A stretch of DNA of 64,000 nt from Polaribacter haliotis (lineage in GTDB: Bacteria > Bacteroidota > Bacteroidia > Flavobacteriales > Flavobacteriaceae), in NCBI RefSeq assembly GCF_014784055.1, contig NZ_CP061813.1:3172001-3236000 (forward strand). The letters are read 5' to 3'. Position 1 is the stretch's first letter. Each line of letters begins with the position of its first letter. Made by a program: the position numbers and the translations under genes. Of the stretch, positions 43,101 through 50,778 are shown in pieces. The notes under the pieces are model-generated. The model had not been told where the DNA came from. It was given only the letters and a program-made list of their open reading frames with translations, and did no database searches.

Positions 43101-46100
43101 TTACTGCAGATATAGCAACACCTGCAATAGGTCTAGCTGCATGGACATTAGATGCTCAAAATAATTTTTCTGCAACATTATGTGCAAATAGTTTAACATA
43201 CGTACCAGATGATAATTTAGAAAATTATTTGGAAACACACGATGCAAATGGTAACATGGTAGCTAAAGCAGCTACAACAAGTATGGGTAATGCATTAACA
43301 GCTTCAGATCCTTTAGATAATTACGTATTTACCAGCAGAATACAAAATGTTACAAAATTAGCAGTGCCAAATTTATCTATTGCAAGCATGACTGGGATTC
43401 AAGATTTTGCAAGTTTAAAATATTTAGATTGTAGTACAAATTTATTAACATCCATAAATATTTCTAAAAATTTAGATCTAGAAGATTTTAGATGTGATGA
43501 TAATAAACTATCAGCTTTAGATGTTACTAATAATGTGAAATTATTTAATATTGCTGCATCTAAAAATTTAATAAATACTTTAGATGTAAGTTCTAATATA
43601 GATTTAAAAACATTAGAATTATATGATAATAAATTATCTACATTAGATGTTTCTAAGAATTTAAAATTAGAACAATTAGGTTATGGAGACAATTTATTTA
43701 CAACAAGTGTAAATACAGACCTTAACCTTTCTTTGGAGTTTTTAAGATGCGACTTAAATGCAATTTCTAATCTTAATGTTACTAAAAATACTAAGTTAAT
43801 AAGCCTAATTGCAGGAGATAGCAATATTGCTACAATAGATTTTAGTAAAAATACCAAGCTAAGAACAGTATCTTTTTTAAGAAGTCCATTAACAAGTTTA
43901 GACTTTAGTAACAACCCAATTTTAAAGGAATTATTTTTAGATACAACCCAGCTAACAGGTTTAGATGTTTCTGCAAATCCTATATTAGAAATCGTATTTG
44001 TTAAAAATAATCCATTATTAGCAAATTTGAATATCGCCAATGGAAACAATGCTAATTTTTTAAGTTTAGATATTAAAAATAATCCGAATTTAACTTGTAT
44101 TACAGCAGATGCAGCAACACCAAATGTTGGTTTAACAGGTTGGCTTAAAGATGCTGCTCATAATTTTAACGCAACTTGTGCATCACAACAGATTACCTTA
44201 ATACCAGATGCAAATTTTGAGCAAAGATTAATCGCTTTAAATATTGATACTGATGGGGTTATAAATGGGCAGGTTTTTACTGCTGATATTAATACGATTA
44301 CAACACTAAATGTTAATTCTTCTAATATCTCAGATTTAAAGGGAATTGAAGATTTTGTAGATTTAAATACACTGTTTATTTCAAACAACCAATTGAGTAA
44401 TTTAGATTTTTCAAATAATATGTCTTTATCAGTTCTTTATTGTAATGGTAATAACTTAACAAATTTAAATGTCTCCCAGAATACTGCTTTAACTCAATTA
44501 TACACCAATGGTAATAATCTAACAAATTTAAATCTTACACAGAATACAGCACTTATTTATCTACAATGTAATGATAATCAATTAACAAGTTTAGATGTAT
44601 CCAAAAACACAAGTTTAATAAGGCTTAAATGTCAAGATAATCAAATAGCAGGCGTTTTTGATGTATCCCAAAACATAGCTTTAAACATCTTTGAATGTAA
44701 AAATAACTTAATATCAGATTTGGATATATCTAATAATACAGGTTTATCCACTTTAAGATGTCAGAATAATAAATTAACAACCTTGATTTTAAATGCTAAT
44801 TTGAAAACTTTAGAGGCTCAAGATAACTTATTATCAAATGTGAACTTTACTGTAAGCCCATTATTAGAGTTTCTAACCATAAATAATAATTTATTACAAT
44901 CGTTAGATTTTAGCCAAAACCAAAATCTTAAAGGAATTACAGCTTCAAATAATTTGATAAATGAATTAGATTTGAGTAATAATCTATTGTTAACAAACGT
45001 ATATGCTGATAATAATTTAATTGATAAAGTAATGGGATTAGACAAAATAAGTGGTTTAATACAATTTCATGTGACAAATAATAAAATAACAAAATTAGAT
45101 TTCTCTAATAATCCTTCTTTAAGTACACTTCAATGTTCAGGTAATAAATTAACCTCATTAAACCTTAAGAATAGTAGAGTCAACTCTTTTTCTGCTAAAA
45201 ATAATCTAACTTTAACTTGTATAGAGGTTGATTTTTATCAATATAGTAATTGGAGTTATTATACCAATGCTGGCTTGGTAGATTCTCAATCTATTTTTAA
45301 CACAGATTGTTCTGCAGTTTGGTCTGTTATGACATCTTCTGCAACCACAACTGTATTATTAACAATTCCAAATTTAGATGCAGATAATGATGGAGCTATT
45401 ACTGTTGCAGAAGCAGCAGCTTTTACTGGAGATGCAAATGGAGAATTAAACTTAAGTGGAACAGGAATTACAGATGTAGAAGGCTTACAAGCATTTACTA
45501 GTATTTTACAATTAGACGTTTCTGGAAATGGAATTACAGATTTAAGTCCACTTACCAATTCTACTTTTGGATTAATCGCAAAATCTACAGGAAAAACAAA
45601 AACAATCCGAAAAACAACAGCAATGGCTTTGGAAACGATTGTTTTAAATGATAATAGTTTCGAAGTTTTAGATTTTAATACCTTAACAAACTTAAAAAAT
45701 GTAGATATTAGTAACAACCCTAATTTGGTAACTGTAAGTTTTCAAAATGGAAACAATGCAAATATCATTTCTTTCAATTCTAAAAACACACCAAAACTTA
45801 CTTGTATTTTAGTTGATGATGTAAATGCTAGTAATTTATCTACTTGGCAAAAAGATGCTAAAAATACATTTGTTGCAAGTGAAGCAGAGTGTAGATCAAA
45901 AGTATTGTCTGTAGATAATATAAATATTTCTGAAGATATTTATATGTTTCCAAACCCTGTAGAGAATAGATTAACCATAGAATTAGAAAATAATCTTACT
46001 CTAAAAATGGTTGAGGTATTTACAATAACAGGAAAAATTGTTACAAAAACTACAAATAAAAATATAAATTTCTCCAAATTCTCAAACGGAATTTATTTGG

Positions 46101-46153
46101 TAAGAATTATAACAGATAAAGGAATAAGTACAAAAAGAGTACTAAAAAAGTAA
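40181..46153 (+). CDS. Giant secreted cadherin-like/LRR protein with T9SS sorting domain
   Basis: About 1990 residues. I chose the ATG at 40181, just before the signal peptide (LLLLSILTSLFF), over the GTG at 40163. Three cadherin/Ig-like repeats come first (about 40-370, e.g. VNDAPVAVPDTN, DSDIDGD, ADGSYTFTP). A carboxypeptidase-like or CNA-B-like insert, then a conserved-repeat region like DUF7619 (about 610-750, ILEGPHITALQATQDLNFRI), follow. Three LRR cassettes open with PDDAFEQALID, PDDNLENYLE and PDANFEQRLI and close with LTCI...C. The terminal module with EF-hand loop DADNDGAITVAE is nearly identical to the other LRR gene. A T9SS tail (MFPNPVENRLTIEL, FSNGIYLVRI) ends it. A large surface or adhesive protein is likely. 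Confidence 0.88.
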   Translation: MKTKLLLLSILTSLFFTSKLMSENLKPNIYNSFIINNIVNNPPVAVDDLNNTTLEDTSITISTISANDTDDVSIDPTAILLIDPSNSSNTGNSTTPLIISGIGNYTVDNLGNVTFNPETNFHGTANVKYSIKDNQGLLSNIATVFIAVSPVNDAPVAVPDTNVTSEDTILTVTGANGLLNNDSDIDGDNIVVTLFTVSGTSYVVGTTANLQEGDIIINADGSYTFTPTANFNGTFPQITYTVSDGTSSVTSTLDLTVTPVNDVPIAVPDTNTTTENTSLTVTTANGLLSNDTDIDGDFLSVLDIIINGTSYTVGAPIVLQEGTITISTDGSYVFAPANNFSGAFPQILYTISDGFSNASSTLNITVIPSGNTNVVQQITGNINLDLGNNNCVSGSSPMPNIQLKTTGVNGTYFATTNANGDYTFSINESGAVTTEVIANGFTANPINYSNTFVSGTSQTVSNQDFCMASSIIGDDVSVLIIPITDARPGFISTYRVQYSNSGNTTVSGNVVLNFEDNKTFFVSANQLTSSVTSNSLTWNYSNLLPFETRDIDVTFTNNTPTQAINPLNSGDLLNFLASITPLTSDISQNDNNFTLVQPVVNAYDPNDATILEGPHITALQATQDLNFRIRFQNTGSASAINVNVKTLLDVDLDWATFIPISASHSYSTTLNPTTGEVNFNFSNINLPDNTTDPAGSNGWILFKAKPKSTFAIGDIVDCGADIVFDFNSPIITNVAQTQIPIPNATYVPDDAFEQALIDLGYDSGVLDNYVLTANINTITSLNISDPTNNPNLPNVNAKISDLTGIEDFVSLKTLNASDNQIVNLNISKNILLEDIRLTRNLLTNLDVSKNTKLKVLYTDENNLTTLNVNFNLDLELLYCGKNQILSLDVSKNLKLHSLAADNNNLTHIDVCNNKALVTLVLDYNNLKAIDVRRNNLLTSLSAINNNLSSLNIANGNNINIYTLFIINNPNLTCITADIATPAIGLAAWTLDAQNNFSATLCANSLTYVPDDNLENYLETHDANGNMVAKAATTSMGNALTASDPLDNYVFTSRIQNVTKLAVPNLSIASMTGIQDFASLKYLDCSTNLLTSINISKNLDLEDFRCDDNKLSALDVTNNVKLFNIAASKNLINTLDVSSNIDLKTLELYDNKLSTLDVSKNLKLEQLGYGDNLFTTSVNTDLNLSLEFLRCDLNAISNLNVTKNTKLISLIAGDSNIATIDFSKNTKLRTVSFLRSPLTSLDFSNNPILKELFLDTTQLTGLDVSANPILEIVFVKNNPLLANLNIANGNNANFLSLDIKNNPNLTCITADAATPNVGLTGWLKDAAHNFNATCASQQITLIPDANFEQRLIALNIDTDGVINGQVFTADINTITTLNVNSSNISDLKGIEDFVDLNTLFISNNQLSNLDFSNNMSLSVLYCNGNNLTNLNVSQNTALTQLYTNGNNLTNLNLTQNTALIYLQCNDNQLTSLDVSKNTSLIRLKCQDNQIAGVFDVSQNIALNIFECKNNLISDLDISNNTGLSTLRCQNNKLTTLILNANLKTLEAQDNLLSNVNFTVSPLLEFLTINNNLLQSLDFSQNQNLKGITASNNLINELDLSNNLLLTNVYADNNLIDKVMGLDKISGLIQFHVTNNKITKLDFSNNPSLSTLQCSGNKLTSLNLKNSRVNSFSAKNNLTLTCIEVDFYQYSNWSYYTNAGLVDSQSIFNTDCSAVWSVMTSSATTTVLLTIPNLDADNDGAITVAEAAAFTGDANGELNLSGTGITDVEGLQAFTSILQLDVSGNGITDLSPLTNSTFGLIAKSTGKTKTIRKTTAMALETIVLNDNSFEVLDFNTLTNLKNVDISNNPNLVTVSFQNGNNANIISFNSKNTPKLTCILVDDVNASNLSTWQKDAKNTFVASEAECRSKVLSVDNINISEDIYMFPNPVENRLTIELENNLTLKMVEVFTITGKIVTKTTNKNINFSKFSNGIYLVRIITDKGISTKRVLKK
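45303..45902 (+). repeat. 600-bp direct repeat between the two LRR genes (copy 2)
   Basis: Partner of 35191-35790. Differences are few, for instance two codons before the EF-hand-like loop (ACAGGT versus CCAAAT), and include silent changes. The downstream sorting domains are clearly more divergent, so the identity is confined to this module. Confidence 0.9.
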
Positions 46154-46179
46154 TTGTAATTTGTTTTTGATTTGAATTT

Positions 46180-46215
46180 AAAAGTCCCAATCTTTAATAA
46201 GAAATTGGGACTTTT
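46180..46215. terminator. Bidirectional terminator between convergent LRR and M16 protease genes
   Basis: AAAAGTCCCAAT (46180-46191) pairs perfectly with ATTGGGACTTTT (46204-46215), with a 12-nt loop and T or A runs outside. It lies 27 bp after the LRR stop and 18 bp beyond the protease stop. Confidence 0.9.
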
Positions 46216-46233
46216 TTATGAGATTTATTTCTC

Positions 46234-49077
46234 TTAATTCTTAATCGGTTTCTGTGTTTTATTCAATAAAATTGGTTCTCCATAACCTAATTGTTTCATT
46301 CTTTTTAATTGTGTCTCTGCATCACCAACAACCAACCAAATCATTTTATCTGGGTTTATGTATTTGTTTGCTAATTCTTTAATTTGCTCTTTGGTCATGT
46401 TGTTTACAACAGCTTCTCTGTCTTTTACATAATCTGCTTTTAAACCATAGTCGCTTATGTTAGATAACATTCTTAATTTTGCGCCAGCAGTTTCAAAAGC
46501 TCTTGCGTTACTTTTAATTAAGAAGCTTTTTGTGGTTTCTAAATCTTTATCTGAAAATGTATTTGGATACTCTTCTAAAATTTTCTTCACTAATTGAGCA
46601 GATTCTAAAGTAACATTAGTTCTTACACCACTTGAAATCGTAAAAGCACCTTTTGCTTTTGAACCAGAAAATCCAGAACGAATTCCATAAGTATATCCCT
46701 TTCCTTCACGTAATTCTTGCGTTAAACGAGAAGCAAAACCTCCACCACCAAGAATATAATTCATTACAGAAGCAGCATAAAAATCTTTATCTGTTGCAGC
46801 CAAAGCTGGTGTACCAAATTGTAAAACAGATTGTTTTGCATTTGGAATATCATAAAAATAAACAGCAGGTTTTGTTGGAGCATCTGGAGTTTTATATTCA
46901 GGAATGGTTACTTCTTTTGAAGCCCATTTCGTGTTTAAATTATCTAAAGATGCAATTATTTCTTTTTCTGAAATATCTCCAACAACTAATATTTTAGCAA
47001 CAGATGGCGAAATATAATTGTTGTAAAAAGCTTTTACATCATCTAAATTAATAGCTTCTACAGAAGAAACGGTTCCTAAAGTGTTCTTAGAACGAATGTT
47101 GTCTTTTCCGTAAATTAATTCATTATAAGCATTTCTTGCTACAGAATTTGGGTTTGCTTCTTGTTGATTTAAACTTGCAATTGTAGCTTTTTTCAATAAC
47201 TCAAATTCTTCAGCATCAAACCTTGGTTCTAATAACATTTCTTCAACTAAGGCTAATGTTTTGTCGTAGTTTTTAGACAATGTTGTTCCACTTATTGTTA
47301 TTTCTTCTTTTCCAGAATATACATAAATGGAAGCTCCCAATTCTTGAATAGCTTCTTCTAATTCTTTAACAGTCTTATTTTTTGTTCCTTTATTTAATAA
47401 ATCCGCAGTTAAATTTGCAACACCTAATTTGTCCATCGATTCTAACAATTGTCCTCCATCAATAGAAATATTGAATCTTACCAAAGGAACTTCGTTACTT
47501 TCTATTCCGTAAATTTTTAAACCATTATCTAAACTATTTTCATACACTCTAGGAACCGCTAAAGAAGGTGTTTTTCCATAAGGTGGTTCTATACTTCTAT
47601 CGAAAGAAGAAGGTGTTTTCTCATAAGTTGCAGTAATTTTTGGATCGAATTTTTCTTCTGCACCTTGTACAATTTTCTCTTCTACAACTTCAGCTAATTC
47701 AGAACCTGTTAAAGCTAATTCTGCAGAATTTCTTGGTACAAAACTAGTGGCAACATAATTTTTACCCTTAATGTATTTATTATAGACACGCATTACATCT
47801 TCTGCTGTAACTGCTAAAGTTCTTTTAATATCTTCTGTTACAAAACCGGGATTTCCTGTGTAGGTATTGTAAGAAGCTAGGTTTGTGCCTTTTCCTAATA
47901 CGCTTGACAAACTTCTATAAAAATCTGTTTCTTGTCCTGCTTTTATTCTATTTAAATCTTTTTCTGATATACCTTCTTCTTCAAATTTTGCAAAACCTTT
48001 TTTAATTCCTGCTTTTACTTCATCTAAACTTTTATCATTAAAGGCTCTTACCGAAAGTTGTGTTTGTCCTGCTAATTCAGAAATATAATTAAACATAGAT
48101 GTATAAGAAGTCAATTTTAAATCGTCTATTAAAACTTGATTTAAAGGAGCCGATTTTCCGTCAGTTAAATATTGGGTCAATACTTCTAAAGCATAAGAGT
48201 CTGGATGATAAGATTCTACAGTTGGCCAAACCATAGTTAATTGTGGTACTCTAGCGAAGTTATCTTCATAGTATAAAAACTTTGTTTCTGCTACATTTCC
48301 TGGTCTTTTGTCTAAAGCAGGAATTTCTTCACCTTTAGGAATCTCATCGAAATATTTATGAACCCATTCTTTTGCCTGAGCAACATCTATATCTCCAGAT
48401 AAAACCAAAGTAGCATTATTAGGTACATACCATTTTTTAAAAAATGTTTTTACATCATCTAAAGTAGCATTTTGTAAATCTTCTAAAGAACCTATTACTT
48501 GCCAATTATAAGGATGGTCTTTTGGATACAAGTTTTTACCAATTACATATTGGTTGTGTCCATAAGGTCTATTATCTACACTTTGTCTTTTTTCATTTTT
48601 AACTACTTGCTTTTCTTTTGCTAAAACAGGATCTGTAACAGTATTTATAAACCAGCCTAATTTGTCTGCTTCAGCCCAAATCATTTTTTCCAAAGCATCT
48701 TTTGGCACAGTTTGTAAATAATTTGTTCTGTCTCTAGAAGTAGAACCATTTGCTCCAGAACCACCTATTCTTGCACTCATTTTATCTAAACCTCCTTTTC
48801 CTAAATTCTCCGATTCTAAGAAAAGTAAATGTTCAAATAAATGTGCAAAACCAGTTCTACCTTCAATTTCTCTGGCAGAACCTACATGAACCATTAATTC
48901 TACAGCTACAACTGGGTCAGATTTGTCGACATGAAAAATAACATCAAGTCCATTATCTAACTCGATTTTTTCATAGTTGATACTTAGTTCTTTTTCTTCG
49001 GAAGCAATTTCTTTGGTTGAATTGTCACAAGCAATAAATAATAAAATGCTGGCAAATAGGAAGGTTATTTTTTTCAT
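46234..49077 (-). CDS. M16-family (insulinase-like) metalloprotease lipoprotein
   Basis: A 947-residue tandem M16 protein. ILLFIAC gives a lipidated Cys17. The first M16 unit has the inverted zinc motif HLFEH (His79, Glu82, His83) in RTGFAHLFEHLLFLES and a downstream Glu for zinc in the ENEKRQ-like block (KNEKRQSVDNRP). The second unit (about 500-947) begins SLDNGLKIYGIE and lacks HxxEH, with the GYTYGIRSGF motif of the inactive partner half. This one-chain active/inactive layout is common in Bacteroidetes; the enzyme is expected to degrade peptides in the periplasm. It is a single gene, convergent with the giant LRR gene. Confidence 0.93.
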   Translation of the reverse strand: MKKITFLFASILLFIACDNSTKEIASEEKELSINYEKIELDNGLDVIFHVDKSDPVVAVELMVHVGSAREIEGRTGFAHLFEHLLFLESENLGKGGLDKMSARIGGSGANGSTSRDRTNYLQTVPKDALEKMIWAEADKLGWFINTVTDPVLAKEKQVVKNEKRQSVDNRPYGHNQYVIGKNLYPKDHPYNWQVIGSLEDLQNATLDDVKTFFKKWYVPNNATLVLSGDIDVAQAKEWVHKYFDEIPKGEEIPALDKRPGNVAETKFLYYEDNFARVPQLTMVWPTVESYHPDSYALEVLTQYLTDGKSAPLNQVLIDDLKLTSYTSMFNYISELAGQTQLSVRAFNDKSLDEVKAGIKKGFAKFEEEGISEKDLNRIKAGQETDFYRSLSSVLGKGTNLASYNTYTGNPGFVTEDIKRTLAVTAEDVMRVYNKYIKGKNYVATSFVPRNSAELALTGSELAEVVEEKIVQGAEEKFDPKITATYEKTPSSFDRSIEPPYGKTPSLAVPRVYENSLDNGLKIYGIESNEVPLVRFNISIDGGQLLESMDKLGVANLTADLLNKGTKNKTVKELEEAIQELGASIYVYSGKEEITISGTTLSKNYDKTLALVEEMLLEPRFDAEEFELLKKATIASLNQQEANPNSVARNAYNELIYGKDNIRSKNTLGTVSSVEAINLDDVKAFYNNYISPSVAKILVVGDISEKEIIASLDNLNTKWASKEVTIPEYKTPDAPTKPAVYFYDIPNAKQSVLQFGTPALAATDKDFYAASVMNYILGGGGFASRLTQELREGKGYTYGIRSGFSGSKAKGAFTISSGVRTNVTLESAQLVKKILEEYPNTFSDKDLETTKSFLIKSNARAFETAGAKLRMLSNISDYGLKADYVKDREAVVNNMTKEQIKELANKYINPDKMIWLVVGDAETQLKRMKQLGYGEPILLNKTQKPIKN

Positions 49078-49149
49078 TTTTAGATTGATTTTAAAGAAAT
49101 AAATTTACTAAAATGATATGGATAATAGATTGATATATTGTTAAATAAA

Positions 49150-49185
49150 GCCAAAAAAAAATCCTGAACTTTTAAATTCAGGATT
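49150..49185 (-). terminator. Rho-independent terminator of the 64-residue protein gene
   Basis: The stem AATCCTGAA (49160-49168) pairs with TTCAGGATT (49177-49185). On the minus strand it is followed by a run of nine T residues (49151-49159 complement). It lies 10 bp beyond the stop of the small gene. Confidence 0.88.
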
Positions 49186-49194
49186 TTCTTTAAA

Positions 49195-49389
49195 CTATTT
49201 TGCTAAAACGCATTCTTCGCAATCTTTTATTTCTCCATAATACGTTTCTCTGTATTTGTACAAAGTTGCTACAGGAATTAAGTTGAAGAGCATTTTTTTA
49301 ATGTAAGTTACATTGGTTGTTAGAACGCCCATTTCTCTTGTATGACGTTGTTCTAATTGTGTTTTTCTTTTAATGTTAATCAGTTTCAT
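49195..49389 (-). CDS. Small hypothetical protein, 64 residues
   Basis: A short, basic protein beginning MKLINIKRKTQLEQRHTREM, with a middle VTYIKKMLFNLIPVATLYKYRETYYGE and a C-terminal KDCEECVLAK containing a CxxC-like pair (CEEC). I do not recognise a family. It is judged real because it has its own promoter of full Bacteroidetes form (49422-49452), a leader of sensible length, and its own strong terminator. The CxxC may bind a metal or act in redox, but nothing proves this. Confidence 0.72.
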   Translation of the reverse strand: MKLINIKRKTQLEQRHTREMGVLTTNVTYIKKMLFNLIPVATLYKYRETYYGEIKDCEECVLAK

Positions 49390-49421
49390 TGGTTATCTTT
49401 TATCATTAATAATATCAGCTA

Positions 49422-49452
49422 CAAAGTTAAGGTTGATATCTGTTGTTGTCAA
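49422..49452 (-). promoter_or_regulatory. Promoter of the 64-residue protein gene
   Basis: On the minus strand TTG (49452-49450) is followed after 20 bp by TAACTTTG (49429-49422), matching the Bacteroidetes -33/-7 arrangement. The predicted start of transcription is about 25 nt before the ATG. Confidence 0.7.
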
Positions 49453-49599
49453 TTTAGAACTGTTAAAACCTTAGGAATGAGTTGAGAAATGTAAGACCGA
49501 AAAATATATTGATGAATGTTTGTTGATATGACAATTGAAAGCAGTTATGATTGTCATTCTAAAAATGAAAAAATGTTGTTTTTTGATTAAAAATGACAA

Positions 49600-49644
49600 A
49601 AATCACTCAATTTTAACTAAAAATTAGCTAAAATTGAGTGATTT
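49600..49644. terminator. Long stem-loop in the gap downstream of galE
   Basis: A 21-bp stem with one mismatch (49600-49620 with 49624-49644, core AATCACTCAATTTTA) and a 3-nt loop. It lies about 125 nt beyond the galE stop and is probably the end of the DegT-galE transcript. The gap 49390-49769 also holds a smaller ATGACAAT inverted repeat (49528-49535 with 49550-49557) and the ACTG repeat. Confidence 0.65.
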
Positions 49645-49723
49645 CTGCGTAAAAATTGTAAAAACGACTTATGGTTTAATATGACATAAGACAAAAGTTG
49701 AATTATGATTAAATGTATTTCGG

Positions 49724-49787
49724 CTAAAAACTGAGACTGCCATGAGAATACTAAACACTGCCAACTAAATTACTGTTGCAACTGCCA
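49724..49787. repeat. Degenerate ACTG-rich repeat running into the galE 3' end
   Basis: Units such as AAAACTGAGACTGCCATG, ACACTGCCAACT and TACTGTTGCAACTGCCA repeat with decay. The right part covers the galE stop and encodes its last residues, WQLQQ. The ACTGAGACTGC core is shared with 4854-4864. Confidence 0.5.
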
Positions 49788-50777
49788 TTTCCAAGCAGAG
49801 GCTAAAGCTTCATCTAAATTTTTTTCTGTTTTCCAGTTTAATTCTTTATTCGCAATTGTTGTATCTGCATAAGCAGCAGTAATGTCGCCTTCACGTCTTC
49901 CAACGATTTTATAATTTAATGGTTTTCCTGACGCCTTTTCAAAAGCTTTTATAACTTCTAAAACAGAACTTCCTGTTCCTGTACCAACATTAAAAAACTC
50001 AAAATTTTGTTTATTATTTTTATTGATTAATCTTTTTAACGCAGCAATATGTGCTTTTGCTAAATCTACAACATGAATGTAATCTCTTACTGCAGTTCCA
50101 TCTGAAGTAGGATAATCATCACCAAAAACCGATAATTCTTTTCTGATTCCTGCTGCAGTTTGTGTAACAAAAGGAATTAAGTTTTGAGGAACTCCTAAAG
50201 GTAATTCTCCAATTTTTATACTTTCATGAGCACCAATTGGGTTAAAATAACGCAATGCAATTGCATTTAAATTGTGTGCTTTACAGCTTTCAAAAATAAT
50301 TTCTTCTCCAATTTGTTTAGAATTTCCATATGGAGATTCCGCTTTTTTAACTGGTGCGTTTTCTGTAATTGGCAATTCATCTGCTTGTCCGTAAACAGTA
50401 CAAGAAGAAGAAAAAATAAAATTATCTAATTTTCTATTTCTCATTTCTTGTAAGATGTAAACTAAACTTCCAATATTATTTTCATAATAATCTAAAGGAT
50501 TTGCGACACTTTCTCCAACTGCTTTAAAAGCAGCAAAATGTATAATTCCATCTACATTATTATTGTGAAAGAAATTTACAACATCTTTTTTTACTCTTAA
50601 ATCGATGTTATGATATGCTGGTTTTTTACCTGTAATTTCTGTAATTTTATCTAAAACACTAATAGTTGTGTTCGATAAATCATCAATAATTACTACTTCA
50701 AACCCTTCGTTTTGTAGCTCTACAACTGTGTGAGAGCCAATAAAACCTAAACCTCCTGTGACTAATATTTTTTTCAT
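49770..50777 (-). CDS. galE: UDP-glucose 4-epimerase
   Basis: A 335-residue extended SDR enzyme. It has the NAD motif VTGGLGFIGSHT at the N-terminus, the active-site strand FIFSSSCTVYG, and the catalytic pair in SPYGNSKQIGEE (YxxxK). ALRYFNPIGAHESIKIGE and GTAVRDYIHVVDLA are typical GalE blocks. It interconverts UDP-glucose and UDP-galactose (possibly also the N-acetyl forms) for envelope polysaccharide. The gene follows the aminotransferase gene by 1 bp. The last codons come from a repeat sequence. Confidence 0.94.
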   Translation of the reverse strand: MKKILVTGGLGFIGSHTVVELQNEGFEVVIIDDLSNTTISVLDKITEITGKKPAYHNIDLRVKKDVVNFFHNNNVDGIIHFAAFKAVGESVANPLDYYENNIGSLVYILQEMRNRKLDNFIFSSSCTVYGQADELPITENAPVKKAESPYGNSKQIGEEIIFESCKAHNLNAIALRYFNPIGAHESIKIGELPLGVPQNLIPFVTQTAAGIRKELSVFGDDYPTSDGTAVRDYIHVVDLAKAHIAALKRLINKNNKQNFEFFNVGTGTGSSVLEVIKAFEKASGKPLNYKIVGRREGDITAAYADTTIANKELNWKTEKNLDEALASAWKWQLQQ

Positions 50778-50778
50778 G

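Noticed and set aside
42600..45200. Tandem DNA repeats in the giant LRR gene as a CRISPR or satellite array
   Set aside because: Periodicity of about 63-66 bp follows LRR units, sequence is diverged and stays in frame.
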